Below, piece after piece: positions 36,765 to 45,727 of a stretch of DNA of 64,000 nucleotides. Below the pieces are notes generated by a model. That model was not told where the DNA came from. It did no database searches and saw nothing but the letters and a program-made list of their open reading frames with translations. The position numbers were made by a program, and so were the translations under genes. Origin of the DNA: Bacteroides pyogenes (lineage in GTDB: Bacteria > Bacteroidota > Bacteroidia > Bacteroidales > Bacteroidaceae); contig NZ_JACIDI010000015.1 of the NCBI RefSeq assembly GCF_014196225.1, forward strand, positions 18,653 to 82,652, written 5' to 3'. Position 1 is the first letter of the stretch; each line of letters starts with the position of its first letter.

Positions 36765-37760
36765 ATGGCTGAATCAATTGATATCCGCGAGTTGAACGAG
36801 CGGATTGAAAGACAGAGCGCTTTCGTTACCAATCTGGCTGTAGGTATGAACCAAGTTATTGTAGGTCAGAAACATTTGATAGAATCACTACTTATCGGAT
36901 TACTTTCGGACGGACATGTTCTTTTGGAAGGAGTACCCGGTCTGGCAAAAACATTGGCTATCAAAACTCTCGCCTCGCTTATCGATGCAAGGTATAGCCG
37001 CATTCAATTCACACCGGACTTATTGCCTGCCGATGTCATTGGTACCATGGTATATAGCCAGAAAGACGAAGCCTTTAAAATACAAAAAGGTCCTGTCTTT
37101 GCTAATTTTGTTCTGGCAGATGAAATCAATCGTGCCCCGGCTAAAGTACAAAGTGCATTATTGGAGGCCATGCAGGAAAGACAGGTTACGATTGGAAAAG
37201 AAACGTTCTCATTGCCTGAGCCGTTTTTAGTATTGGCTACTCAGAATCCTATTGAGCAGGAGGGAACTTATCCGTTGCCTGAAGCACAAGTCGACCGTTT
37301 TATGCTTAAAGTGGTAATCGATTATCCTCAATTGGAAGAAGAAAAACAGATTATCCGTCAAAATATAAACGGGGAAAGTTTCAATGTAAAACCCATATTA
37401 AAAGCGGACGAAATCATTGAAGCTCGCAAAATCGTTCGCCAGGTATATCTGGATGAAAAGATAGAACGCTATATTGTAGACATTGTATTTGCAACTCGTT
37501 CTCCTGAAAAATATGATCTAAAGGAATTGAAAGAAATGATTGGATTTGGCGGTTCGCCGCGTGCTTCCATTAATTTGGCTTTGGCTGCCCGCACTTATGC
37601 TTTCATTAAGCGTCGGGGCTATGTAATCCCTGAAGATGTACGCGCTGTGGCTCACGACGTACTGCGACATCGTATCGGACTGACTTATGAAGCAGAAGCC
37701 AACAACATGACTTCGGACGAGATAATCAGCAAAATTCTTAATAAAGTAGAAGTGCCCTAA
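36765..37760 (+). CDS. MoxR-family AAA+ ATPase
   Basis: 331-residue chaperone-like ATPase, usual first gene of bat operons. Walker A is GVPGLAKT (56-63), Walker B LADEINRAPAKVQ, sensor 1 ATQNPIEQEGTYPLPEAQ, and the C-terminal lid is at about 245-331. MoxR proteins mature partner complexes containing von Willebrand A domains; the four following genes encode a DUF58 protein, a BatD-like protein and two VWA proteins. Full length and cytosolic. Confidence 0.95.
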   Translation: MAESIDIRELNERIERQSAFVTNLAVGMNQVIVGQKHLIESLLIGLLSDGHVLLEGVPGLAKTLAIKTLASLIDARYSRIQFTPDLLPADVIGTMVYSQKDEAFKIQKGPVFANFVLADEINRAPAKVQSALLEAMQERQVTIGKETFSLPEPFLVLATQNPIEQEGTYPLPEAQVDRFMLKVVIDYPQLEEEKQIIRQNINGESFNVKPILKADEIIEARKIVRQVYLDEKIERYIVDIVFATRSPEKYDLKELKEMIGFGGSPRASINLALAARTYAFIKRRGYVIPEDVRAVAHDVLRHRIGLTYEAEANNMTSDEIISKILNKVEVP

Positions 37761-37792
37761 CCTGTAACTCTGATTTCAATTAGAACGTTAGA

Positions 37793-38662
37793 ATGGAAAC
37801 AAGTGAAATATTAAAAAAAGTTCGCCAAATTGAAATAAAGACGCGAGGACTCTCTAATAATATCTTTGCTGGGCAGTATCATTCCGCCTTCAAAGGTAGA
37901 GGGATGTCTTTCTCTGAAGTGCGTGAATATCAATTTGGCGATGACATACGCGATATAGACTGGAACGTGACGGCACGCTTCAACAAACCCTATGTAAAAG
38001 TGTTTGAAGAAGAACGTGAGCTGACTGTCATGTTGATGGTTGATGTTTCCGGAAGTTTGGAGTTTGGTACGGTGAAACAGTTAAAGAAAGATATGGTGAC
38101 GGAAATTGCGGCCACACTTGCTTTTTCCGCTATCCAGAATAATGATAAAATTGGCGTGATGTTTTTTTCAGATCGAATAGAAAAGTTTATCCCTCCTAAG
38201 AAAGGACGTAAACACATTCTTTATATCATTCGAGAACTGATTGATTTCCAACCTAAAAGCCGTCGTACAAATCTCCGGATGGCATTGGAATATCTGACCA
38301 ACGCAATGAAGAGGCGATGTACTGCTTTTATCTTATCTGATTTTATAGATCAGGAAAGCTTTAAAAACGCTTTAACCATCGCCAACAGAAAACATGATGT
38401 AGTGGCTTTGCAAGTATACGATAAAAGAGTAAGTGAACTTCCTTCCATAGGGCTGATTCGGATAAAAGACGCGGAAACCGGACATGAACAATGGATCGAC
38501 ACATCTTCAAAAGCTGTGCGTCGGGCACATCGTGATTGGTGGATACAACGGCAGGCAGAACTGGACGAAGCTTTTGCCAAAAGTAATGTAGACGCAGTGT
38601 CTGTGAGAACAGACCAAGACTATGTGAAAGCTTTGTTGAATTTATTTGCAAAACGAAATTAA
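37793..38662 (+). CDS. DUF58 domain protein
   Basis: 289-residue soluble protein with the DUF58 signature FSEVREYQFGDDIRDIDWNV and a VWA-like fold whose MIDAS-type motif is DVSGSLEFG. These proteins nearly always follow moxR. No membrane segment is present. Its stop overlaps the next start by one base (TAATG), so translation is coupled. Confidence 0.92.
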   Translation: METSEILKKVRQIEIKTRGLSNNIFAGQYHSAFKGRGMSFSEVREYQFGDDIRDIDWNVTARFNKPYVKVFEEERELTVMLMVDVSGSLEFGTVKQLKKDMVTEIAATLAFSAIQNNDKIGVMFFSDRIEKFIPPKKGRKHILYIIRELIDFQPKSRRTNLRMALEYLTNAMKRRCTAFILSDFIDQESFKNALTIANRKHDVVALQVYDKRVSELPSIGLIRIKDAETGHEQWIDTSSKAVRRAHRDWWIQRQAELDEAFAKSNVDAVSVRTDQDYVKALLNLFAKRN

Positions 38663-39747
38663 TGGAATCGAGCATGAATAAAAATATTGTTCTGATAATA
38701 CTGTTATGTTTGTTATCTGTTAGTAATGCTGGAGCACAATCTGTCACGATAGAAGCAAAGATCGATTCTTTACAGATTCTAATTGGAGAACAAACAAAAA
38801 TACGATTGCAAGCGGCTATGGATGCCAAACAACAAGCGTCATTTCCGGCATATATTGACACTCTCGTTAACGGAGTGGAGATTGTAGAAATTGCAAAGCT
38901 CGATACACAATACCTGAATGATCACCAGCGAATGTTGATGACTCAGGAATATACCATTACTTCTTTTGATTCGGCGTTGTATTACTTGCCTCCTATGCCG
39001 GTGACAGTTGACGGCAAGGTATATAAGTCGAATGCATTGGCGCTGAAAGTATACTCTATGCCGGTAGACACGTTGCATCCGGATCATTTTTTCGGGCAAA
39101 AAACTGTAATGAAAGCTCCTTTCTCATGGGCAGATTGGTACGGCTTAATAGGATGCTCATTTCTTACATTACCTTTGCTGGTCCTACTTATTTATCTTAT
39201 AGTTCGCCTTCGTGATAATAAGCCTATTATAAGAAAAGTAAAGATAGAACCGAAATTGCCCCCACACCAAACGGCAATGAAAGAAATAGAGCGGATTAAA
39301 AGCGAGAAAATTTGGCAAAAGGGGTATTCGAAGGAGTACTATACCGAATTAACTGATGTTATTCGCACGTATATTAAAGATCGTTTCGGGTTTAATGCGT
39401 TGGAAATGACTTCCTCAGAAATCATAGATAACTTATTAAAGATAAGAGATAAAGAGGCGATATCAGATTTACAGCTCCTTTTCCAAACTGCTGATTTGGT
39501 CAAATTCGCCAAACATGCTCCTCTGATGAATGAAAACGATGCCAATTTGATTAATGCTATTGATTTTATTGATGAGACAAAGCAACTAGAAGAAGAGAAG
39601 AAGCCGCAACCAACGGAAATTACAATCATAGAGAAACGTTCTTTACGCGTAAAGATTCTCTTGGTTCTGTGCATTACGTTTTTATCAATAGCCTTGATAA
39701 GCACTTGTATATACATCGGTATCCAGCTCTATGAACTTTTTGCATAG
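38662..39747 (+). CDS. BatD-like membrane protein in the bat operon
   Basis: 361 residues with an N-terminal signal (ATG at 38662 or 38674; NIVLIILLCLLSVSNAGAQ), a periplasmic beta domain (SVTIEAKIDSLQILIGEQTK resembles the N-terminal repeat of BatD), a membrane segment at about 159-183 (LIGCSFLTLPLLVLLIYL), a cytosolic helical domain and a last membrane segment at about 333-355. The inter-segment region WQKGYSKEYYTELTDVIRTY resembles the DUF4381/BatD C-terminal part. The protein appears to be a shorter BatD relative between DUF58 and batA. No separate function is assigned. Confidence 0.8.
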   Translation: MESSMNKNIVLIILLCLLSVSNAGAQSVTIEAKIDSLQILIGEQTKIRLQAAMDAKQQASFPAYIDTLVNGVEIVEIAKLDTQYLNDHQRMLMTQEYTITSFDSALYYLPPMPVTVDGKVYKSNALALKVYSMPVDTLHPDHFFGQKTVMKAPFSWADWYGLIGCSFLTLPLLVLLIYLIVRLRDNKPIIRKVKIEPKLPPHQTAMKEIERIKSEKIWQKGYSKEYYTELTDVIRTYIKDRFGFNALEMTSSEIIDNLLKIRDKEAISDLQLLFQTADLVKFAKHAPLMNENDANLINAIDFIDETKQLEEEKKPQPTEITIIEKRSLRVKILLVLCITFLSIALISTCIYIGIQLYELFA

Positions 39748-39795
39748 CATAAAAGCTGGGATGCTAAATATGAATCTTGTTAAATCAGAAGTAAA

Positions 39796-40779
39796 ATGGT
39801 TTTTGCCAATATCGAATATTTGTTCTTACTGCTATTGCTTATACCTTACGTTGTATGGTATATATTAAAGTATAGAAGGAGTGAAGCTACACTGCAAATT
39901 TCGGACGCGCGAGTGTATGCCCATACTCCCAAAAGTTATAAGAACTATTTACTACACACTCCGTTTATATTACGTGTACTCGCTTTTATATTCATAATTC
40001 TGGTGCTTGCACGCCCGCAAACAACCAATAAATGGCAGAACAGTGAAATAGAAGGGATTGATATTATGCTGGCTATCGATGTATCTACCAGTATGTTGGC
40101 TGAGGATTTAAAACCAAACCGACTCGAAGCGGCCAAAGACGTAGCTGCCGAATTTGTGAACGGGCGGGCCAACGATAATATCGGAATTACATTGTTTGCA
40201 GGCGAATCGTTTACTCAATGCCCGCTTACGGTAGACCATTCTGTATTATCGGATATAATTCACAACATAAAATGCGGATTGATAGAAGACGGTACTGCCA
40301 TCGGCATGGGAATAGCCAATGCAGTTACCCGCCTAAAGGACAGCAAAGCCAAATCCAAAGTGATTATTTTGCTGACAGACGGAACCAACAATAAAGGGGA
40401 TATATCTCCTTTGACTGCGGCTGAAATCGCCAAAAGTTTTGGAATACGGATATATACTATAGGCGTAGGTACCAATGGAGTAGCGCCTTACCCTTATCCG
40501 ATGGGGAATACGGTGCAATATGTCAATATGCCGGTGGAAATCGACGAGAGAACATTGACTCAGATTGCCGGAACGACAGAAGGCAACTACTTCCGTGCTA
40601 CAAGTAATACTAAATTAAAAGAAGTATATACGGAAATTGACAAACTGGAAAAAACAAAACTCAATGTAAAAGAGTATAATAAACGGGAAGAGGAGTATCG
40701 ATGGTTTGCTTTGGCAGCTTTTATATGTGTACTGCTCGAAGTCTTGTTGCGCAATTCGATACTCAAGAAAATTCCTTAA
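39796..40779 (+). CDS. batA: BatA, VWA-domain aerotolerance protein
   Basis: 327-residue inner-membrane protein with two N-terminal membrane segments (about 7-24 and 57-73) and one at the C-terminus, flanking a von Willebrand A domain. The MIDAS motif D95-x-S97-x-S99 is intact in MLAIDVSTSMLAEDL, with the conserved TDGTNNKGD. Bat proteins were named from Bacteroides fragilis aerotolerance; the molecular action remains unclear. It lies 48 bp after the BatD-like gene. Confidence 0.94.
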   Translation: MVFANIEYLFLLLLLIPYVVWYILKYRRSEATLQISDARVYAHTPKSYKNYLLHTPFILRVLAFIFIILVLARPQTTNKWQNSEIEGIDIMLAIDVSTSMLAEDLKPNRLEAAKDVAAEFVNGRANDNIGITLFAGESFTQCPLTVDHSVLSDIIHNIKCGLIEDGTAIGMGIANAVTRLKDSKAKSKVIILLTDGTNNKGDISPLTAAEIAKSFGIRIYTIGVGTNGVAPYPYPMGNTVQYVNMPVEIDERTLTQIAGTTEGNYFRATSNTKLKEVYTEIDKLEKTKLNVKEYNKREEEYRWFALAAFICVLLEVLLRNSILKKIP

Positions 40780-40825
40780 AAAAACAGCTTATCAATCGTA
40801 TTTATAAATTGTAAAACAATAAAAA

Positions 40826-41857
40826 ATGTTCCGATTCGAAGAACCTGCATATTTGTACCTGTTGTTATTATTGCCTTTACTGGCAATTTTCTACTTTTAT
40901 TCAAATTATAAAAGAAGAAAGAATATTCGGCGTTTTGGAGACCCCTATTTGTTGGTCCAACTAATGCCTGATGTTTCCAAATATCGTCCTGACGTAAAAT
41001 TTTGGATTATTATTACTGCAATCGGACTGTTCTCGGTACTATTGGCCCGCCCGCAATTCGGTTCTAAATTGGAGACTGTAAAGCGCAAAGGGGTAGAAGT
41101 AATCATAGCTTTGGATATTTCGAACTCTATGCTTGCGCAAGATGTTCAACCAAGTAGGTTGGAAAAAGCCAAACGACTGGTATCCCGTCTCGTTGACGAA
41201 ATGGATAATGATAAAGTAGGGATGATTGTTTTTGCGGGAAATGCATTTACGCAACTCCCCATTACGAGCGATTATATTTCTGCTAAAATGTTTTTGGAAT
41301 CCATATCTCCATCATTGATATCCAAACAAGGAACAGCGATTGGAGAAGCCATCAAACTTTCAACCCGTAGTTTTACGCCGCAAGAAGGGGTAGGACGTAC
41401 TATTGTCGTGATAACCGATGGAGAAAATCATGAAGGAGGAGCGGTAGAAGCAGCTAAAGAGGCCGCGGAAAAGGGCATACAAGTAAGTGTGCTGGGAGTA
41501 GGAATGCCCGAAGGAGCACCCATACCTGTAGAAGGAACCAATGATTTCCGACGAGACAGAGAAGGTAATGTAATTGTTACCCGGCTAAATGAAGCTATGT
41601 GCCAGGGAATTGCAAAAGAAGGAAAAGGTATATATATACGGGTAGATAATACGAACGCCGCTCAAAAAGCAATCAATCAGGAAATAAACAAGATGGCAAA
41701 ATCCGATGTAGAGTCGAAAGTGTATACCGAATACAATGAGCAGTTCCAAGCTGTTGCCTGGATTATTCTGTTATTACTATTGGCCGATATCTTAATCTTG
41801 GATCGTAAAAATCCATTGTTTAAGAATATTCATTTATTTTCTCATAATAAGAGGTAA
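40826..41857 (+). CDS. batB: BatB, VWA-domain aerotolerance protein
   Basis: 343-residue paralogue of BatA with the same layout: two N-terminal membrane segments (8-25, 59-73), a VWA domain with intact MIDAS D97-x-S99-x-S101 (ALDISNSMLAQDVQPSR) and TDGENHEGG, and a C-terminal membrane segment (AVAWIILLLLLADILIL). Paralogy with BatA is evident. The stop is 2 bp before batC. Confidence 0.94.
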   Translation: MFRFEEPAYLYLLLLLPLLAIFYFYSNYKRRKNIRRFGDPYLLVQLMPDVSKYRPDVKFWIIITAIGLFSVLLARPQFGSKLETVKRKGVEVIIALDISNSMLAQDVQPSRLEKAKRLVSRLVDEMDNDKVGMIVFAGNAFTQLPITSDYISAKMFLESISPSLISKQGTAIGEAIKLSTRSFTPQEGVGRTIVVITDGENHEGGAVEAAKEAAEKGIQVSVLGVGMPEGAPIPVEGTNDFRRDREGNVIVTRLNEAMCQGIAKEGKGIYIRVDNTNAAQKAINQEINKMAKSDVESKVYTEYNEQFQAVAWIILLLLLADILILDRKNPLFKNIHLFSHNKR

Positions 41858-41859
41858 TC

Positions 41860-42561
41860 ATGTATATTTTCAAAATCAAATATTTATTGTTTGTGATTCT
41901 TCTGTGTTTTACTGCCGGTATCTCCGCCCAGAAAGCAGAACGTGACTATATTCGCAAAGGTAACCGTTTTTTTAAAGACAGTACATTTGTCGATGCCGAA
42001 GTGAACTATCGGAAAGCATTGGAGGTAAATCCTCAATCTGCTATTTCGATGTATAATTTGGGAAATGCACTTTCTCAACAACAAAAGTTTAAAGATGCTA
42101 TGGAACAGTATACGGCTGCTGCCAAAATAGAAAAAGATAAACCCAAACTGTCTCAAATCTATCATAACATGGGAGTACTTCTTCAAGCAGCAAGAGATTA
42201 TGCACAAGCGGTAGAAGCGTATAAAATGTCTTTACGTAATAATCCTTCAGATCATGAAACACGGTATAACTTGGCTTTAGCGCAAAAGATGTTGAAAAAT
42301 CAGCAACAGCAACAAAGTCAAAATCAAGACAAAGACCAGAGTAAAAAGCAAGATCAAAAAGAAGAGAAGCAAAATGATCAGAAAAAAGATGATAAAAAAG
42401 ATCAGCAACCTCCTAAATCTGAAAAGAAAGAAAATGAAATGTCTAAAGAAAATGCCGAACAGCTATTGAACTCCGTTATGCAAGATGAAAAAAATGTCCA
42501 AGACAAAGTAAAAAAACAACAAAGGGTAATCCAAAGCGGACGTTTGGAAAAAGATTGGTAA
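41860..42561 (+). CDS. batC: BatC, TPR-repeat protein
   Basis: 233-residue exported protein: signal peptide (residues about 1-22, ending SAQ), then three tetratricopeptide repeats (AEVNYRKALEVNPQSAISMY, AMEQYTAAAKIEKDKPKLSQ, AVEAYKMSLRNNPSDHETRY), and a low-complexity lysine/glutamine-rich tail (about 147-205). The charged tail is typical of BatC. It is thought to scaffold the Bat proteins in the periplasm, inferred from the repeats. Confidence 0.92.
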   Translation: MYIFKIKYLLFVILLCFTAGISAQKAERDYIRKGNRFFKDSTFVDAEVNYRKALEVNPQSAISMYNLGNALSQQQKFKDAMEQYTAAAKIEKDKPKLSQIYHNMGVLLQAARDYAQAVEAYKMSLRNNPSDHETRYNLALAQKMLKNQQQQQSQNQDKDQSKKQDQKEEKQNDQKKDDKKDQQPPKSEKKENEMSKENAEQLLNSVMQDEKNVQDKVKKQQRVIQSGRLEKDW

Positions 42562-42592
42562 AATAAAAATAGATGATATAAATTTCTAAGCA

Positions 42593-44437
42593 ATGAAAGA
42601 ACTTCTTATTATATGGATGACATTAACGGCATTTTGCACGCAGGCTGTTGCTGATAATATCTCATTCAAGGCTTCTGCACCCGATGTGGTAGCTGTAGGT
42701 GACCAATTTCGCTTATCTTATACAGTAACCACGCAGAAAATAAAAGATTTTCGTGCACCTTCCATTAAAGGTTTTGATGTGTTGATGGGACCTAGCCGCT
42801 CGCAGCAAAGCAGTACACAAATAGTAAACGGAAATATAACTTCCACCAGCAGTATTACTTATACTTTTATTTTAATGGGCACTGAAGCGGGTGAATATTC
42901 CATTCCCGGAGCTTCTGTCATGGCAGACGGTAACCAACTTGTTTCAAACTCTGTAAAAATAAAGGTTCTACCCCAAGAACAAGGTGGAAGTAGGGGACAA
43001 ACTTCCGGAACTGCCCGCTCTTCCTCCGGAACAACCGTTTCTAACCAAGATTTATTTATTACAGCTACAGCCAGCAAAACGAATGTATACGAACAAGAAG
43101 CTTTTGTACTGACATATAAAATATATACCAGAGAACCGAACTTACAATTGAATAGTGCAAAACTTCCGGATTTTAAAGGCTTCCATTCACAAGAAATTGA
43201 AATGCCTGCTAATGCCAGATGGAGCCAGGAACACTATAATGGTCGCAACTACTCCACGGCGGTATATCGCCAATTTGTTCTTTTCCCACAACAGTCGGGC
43301 AAACTATTTATCGAACCGGCACAGTTTCAAATGACTATAGGAAAGGCCATACAATCTGATGATCCTTTTGAAGCTTTTTTCAATGGAGGAAGTAATATAC
43401 TTGAAATCAGAAAGAATATTGTAACTCCCAGAATTTCAATAGATGTTCATTCGCTTCCTGCCAATAAACCTGCAAGTTTTACCGGTGGAGTGGGAGAGTT
43501 CTCTATTTCTTCTTCCATTAACAACGAAAAATTAAAAACGAACGATGCGCTCACCGTCAAAATAGTTATTTCCGGTACTGGAAATCTAAAATTAATTTCC
43601 AGCCCGGAGGTGAAATTTCCTAATGACTTTGAAATCTACGACCCTAAAACAGATCATCAGGTTCGGCTCACTCGAGATGGACTTACAGGAAATAAAATTA
43701 TTGAGTGTTTAGCTATTCCAAGACATGCAGGTACTTACAAAATTCCTGCAATTTCTTTCAGCTATTTTGATATTCGATCAAGATCTTATAAAACTTTACA
43801 TACGGAAGAATATACGGTTGAAGTTGAAAAAGGAGCAGGGAATGCCAATCAAGTGATTGCTAACTTCACTAATAAGGAAGATCTGAAAGTATTAGGAGAG
43901 GATATTCGTTATATTATGCAGAATGAAGTGAGTCTTAAGCCTAAAGGACACTTTTTCTATGGATCAATGAGATATTGGCTGTTTTACATTATTCCTTCCT
44001 TAGGTTTTGTTATATTATTCTTTGCTTATCGTAAACAGGTAATCGAAAATGCAAATGTTGCAAAGATGAAAACAAAGAAAGCGAATAAGATAGCAACGAA
44101 GCGTATGAAAATAGCTGAAAAGCTACTATCCGATAATAAAAGCGAAGCATTTTATGACGAAGTTCTGAAAGCTTTATGGGGATATATCAGTGATAAATTA
44201 AGTATTCCGGTTTCTCTTTTGTCAAAAGACAATATTGAGGAAAAGCTTAGAAATCACGGAGTAGATGAAAAACTAATCATTGAATTTCTAGATACATTAG
44301 ACAGTTGTGAGTTTGCCCGTTTTGCACCGGGAGATGGAAATCGGGAAGCAATGGATAAAGCATATTCATCGTCAATAGATATAATCAGCAAAATGGAAAG
44401 CTCTATAAAAAATAATTCTGAATATTTTAAATTATGA
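42593..44437 (+). CDS. batD: BatD, oxygen-tolerance protein
   Basis: 614 residues: signal peptide (1-20), a long periplasmic region of immunoglobulin-like beta domains (FKASAPDVVAVGDQFRLSYT; FTGGVGEFSISSSI), a membrane segment at about 463-482 (WLFYIIPSLGFVILFFAYR) and a C-terminal cytosolic helical domain (EAFYDEVLKALWGYISDKLS). This is the BatD/oxygen-tolerance family architecture. The stop overlaps the batE start by 4 bp (ATGA). Confidence 0.92.
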   Translation: MKELLIIWMTLTAFCTQAVADNISFKASAPDVVAVGDQFRLSYTVTTQKIKDFRAPSIKGFDVLMGPSRSQQSSTQIVNGNITSTSSITYTFILMGTEAGEYSIPGASVMADGNQLVSNSVKIKVLPQEQGGSRGQTSGTARSSSGTTVSNQDLFITATASKTNVYEQEAFVLTYKIYTREPNLQLNSAKLPDFKGFHSQEIEMPANARWSQEHYNGRNYSTAVYRQFVLFPQQSGKLFIEPAQFQMTIGKAIQSDDPFEAFFNGGSNILEIRKNIVTPRISIDVHSLPANKPASFTGGVGEFSISSSINNEKLKTNDALTVKIVISGTGNLKLISSPEVKFPNDFEIYDPKTDHQVRLTRDGLTGNKIIECLAIPRHAGTYKIPAISFSYFDIRSRSYKTLHTEEYTVEVEKGAGNANQVIANFTNKEDLKVLGEDIRYIMQNEVSLKPKGHFFYGSMRYWLFYIIPSLGFVILFFAYRKQVIENANVAKMKTKKANKIATKRMKIAEKLLSDNKSEAFYDEVLKALWGYISDKLSIPVSLLSKDNIEEKLRNHGVDEKLIIEFLDTLDSCEFARFAPGDGNREAMDKAYSSSIDIISKMESSIKNNSEYFKL

Positions 44438-45237
44438 GAAAAATATTATTATATATATTGTTATCAACATTTTCGGAGTTAGCATTCGGACAAATAGACT
44501 CTGTATATAAAGACGGTCATATAATAGCAGCTGATAAAAAATTAAATGTCGTAACCAAAGCTGAAGGGGATTCGGCCTATATGAGAAATGAATATGGTAA
44601 AGCCATTCAAATCTACGAAACATTATTAAAACGAGGAGAAGCTGCGGAGATCTATTATAATTTAGGAAACTCTTATTATAAATCAGAAGAAATAGCCAGA
44701 GCTATATTAAATTATGAGCGTGCTTTGCTTTTACAACCGGGTAGTGCTGATATACAAGCTAATTTAGAGATTGCCCGCGCCAAAACGATTGATAAGGTCG
44801 AACTTGTTCCGGAAATATTTTTTGTAACGTGGACTAAAGCCTTGATTAATAGTATGAGTATGGACGCATGGGCTATATTGGGGATTGTATCTTTTGTTTT
44901 ATTTGTCACAGCTTTGGTTTTATTTATATTTTCCAAACAGATAGTATGGAAAAAAATAGGATTCATATCGGGAGTCGTGTGTCTGATTATTGTAATTTCT
45001 TCTAATCTATTTGCTTGGCAACTTAAAAAGCGCTTAGTCAATCGAACGGATGCAATCATTATAACTCCAAGTGTTACTGTGCGCAGTACACCAAGCGAAA
45101 ATGGAACAAGTTTATTTATTTTGCATGAAGGGAGAAAAGTAAATATAAAAGATAACTCAATGAAAGGGTGGAAAGAAATTCGTCTAGAAGATGGGAAAGT
45201 CGGCTGGGTATCGTCTACCGCTGTTGAAGAAATTTAA
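44434..45237 (+). CDS. batE: BatE, TPR and SH3-like domain protein
   Basis: 267 residues closing the bat operon. A signal peptide (1-19) leads into two or three tetratricopeptide repeats (AIQIYETLLKRGEAAEIYYN, AILNYERALLLQPGSADIQA), two membrane segments (about 143-168 and 174-193), and a C-terminal bacterial SH3-like domain (TPSVTVRSTPSENGTSLFIL, VGWVSSTAVEEI). It overlaps batD by 4 bp. A hairpin with a U-run follows. Confidence 0.92.
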   Translation: MRKILLYILLSTFSELAFGQIDSVYKDGHIIAADKKLNVVTKAEGDSAYMRNEYGKAIQIYETLLKRGEAAEIYYNLGNSYYKSEEIARAILNYERALLLQPGSADIQANLEIARAKTIDKVELVPEIFFVTWTKALINSMSMDAWAILGIVSFVLFVTALVLFIFSKQIVWKKIGFISGVVCLIIVISSNLFAWQLKKRLVNRTDAIIITPSVTVRSTPSENGTSLFILHEGRKVNIKDNSMKGWKEIRLEDGKVGWVSSTAVEEI

Positions 45238-45263
45238 AACGTTAATACATTTTATCAATTAAG

Positions 45264-45304
45264 GGAAAAAAGATAAGCAAATAATTTGTTTTATCTTTTT
45301 TTTT
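45264..45304 (+). terminator. Terminator of the bat operon
   Basis: GGAAAAAAGATAA pairs with TTATCTTTTTTTT around an AT-rich loop; nine or more T residues follow the stem. It lies about 30 bp after batE. Confidence 0.8.
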
Positions 45305-45364
45305 GCTTAAGTTTATAGCGTATAATCAAATACATTATAGTATTAACCATTAAATTTATGAAAC

Positions 45365-45655
45365 ATGAGGACAATTACGTTTAATGAACTTCGTAAAATT
45401 AAAGATTCATTGCCTAGCGGTAGCATGCATAGAATAGCGGATGAACTCGGTTTGCACGTGGATACTGTGCGTAACTTTTTTGGAGGACACAATTTTAAGG
45501 AAGGGAAAAGTGTCGGAATACATCTAGAGCCCGGTCCAGATGGTGGGCTTGTGATGTTGGATGATACAACCGTTCTTGATCGGGCTCTAAAAATTTTAGA
45601 TGAGTTGAATATGAATATAGACAAGAAACAGGCTACCGAATTTATGCAAATCTAA
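45365..45655 (+). CDS. Small putative DNA-binding protein of unknown family
   Basis: 96-residue protein that I cannot place in a named family. The segment MHRIADELGLHVDTVRNFFG looks like a helix-turn-helix: IADELGLHVDTVRNFF fits the pattern of a recognition helix after a tight turn. The second half (GIHLEPGPDGGLVMLDDTTV) is beta-like and the end is helical (DRALKILDELNMNIDKKQAT). It has its own terminator downstream and lies between the bat operon and a universal-stress protein gene. DNA binding is inferred from the motif alone. Confidence 0.75.
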   Translation: MRTITFNELRKIKDSLPSGSMHRIADELGLHVDTVRNFFGGHNFKEGKSVGIHLEPGPDGGLVMLDDTTVLDRALKILDELNMNIDKKQATEFMQI

Positions 45656-45664
45656 AATATATTG

Positions 45665-45694
45665 AATCCCAACAGTTTTAATACGGTTGGGATT
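45665..45694 (+). terminator. Terminator after the small DNA-binding gene
   Basis: AATCCCAAC pairs with GTTGGGATT around a 12-nt loop, followed by TCTTG. The U-run is weak. Confidence 0.6.
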
Positions 45695-45727
45695 TCTTGA
45701 TTGATTCACATTATAAAATCATTTTTT

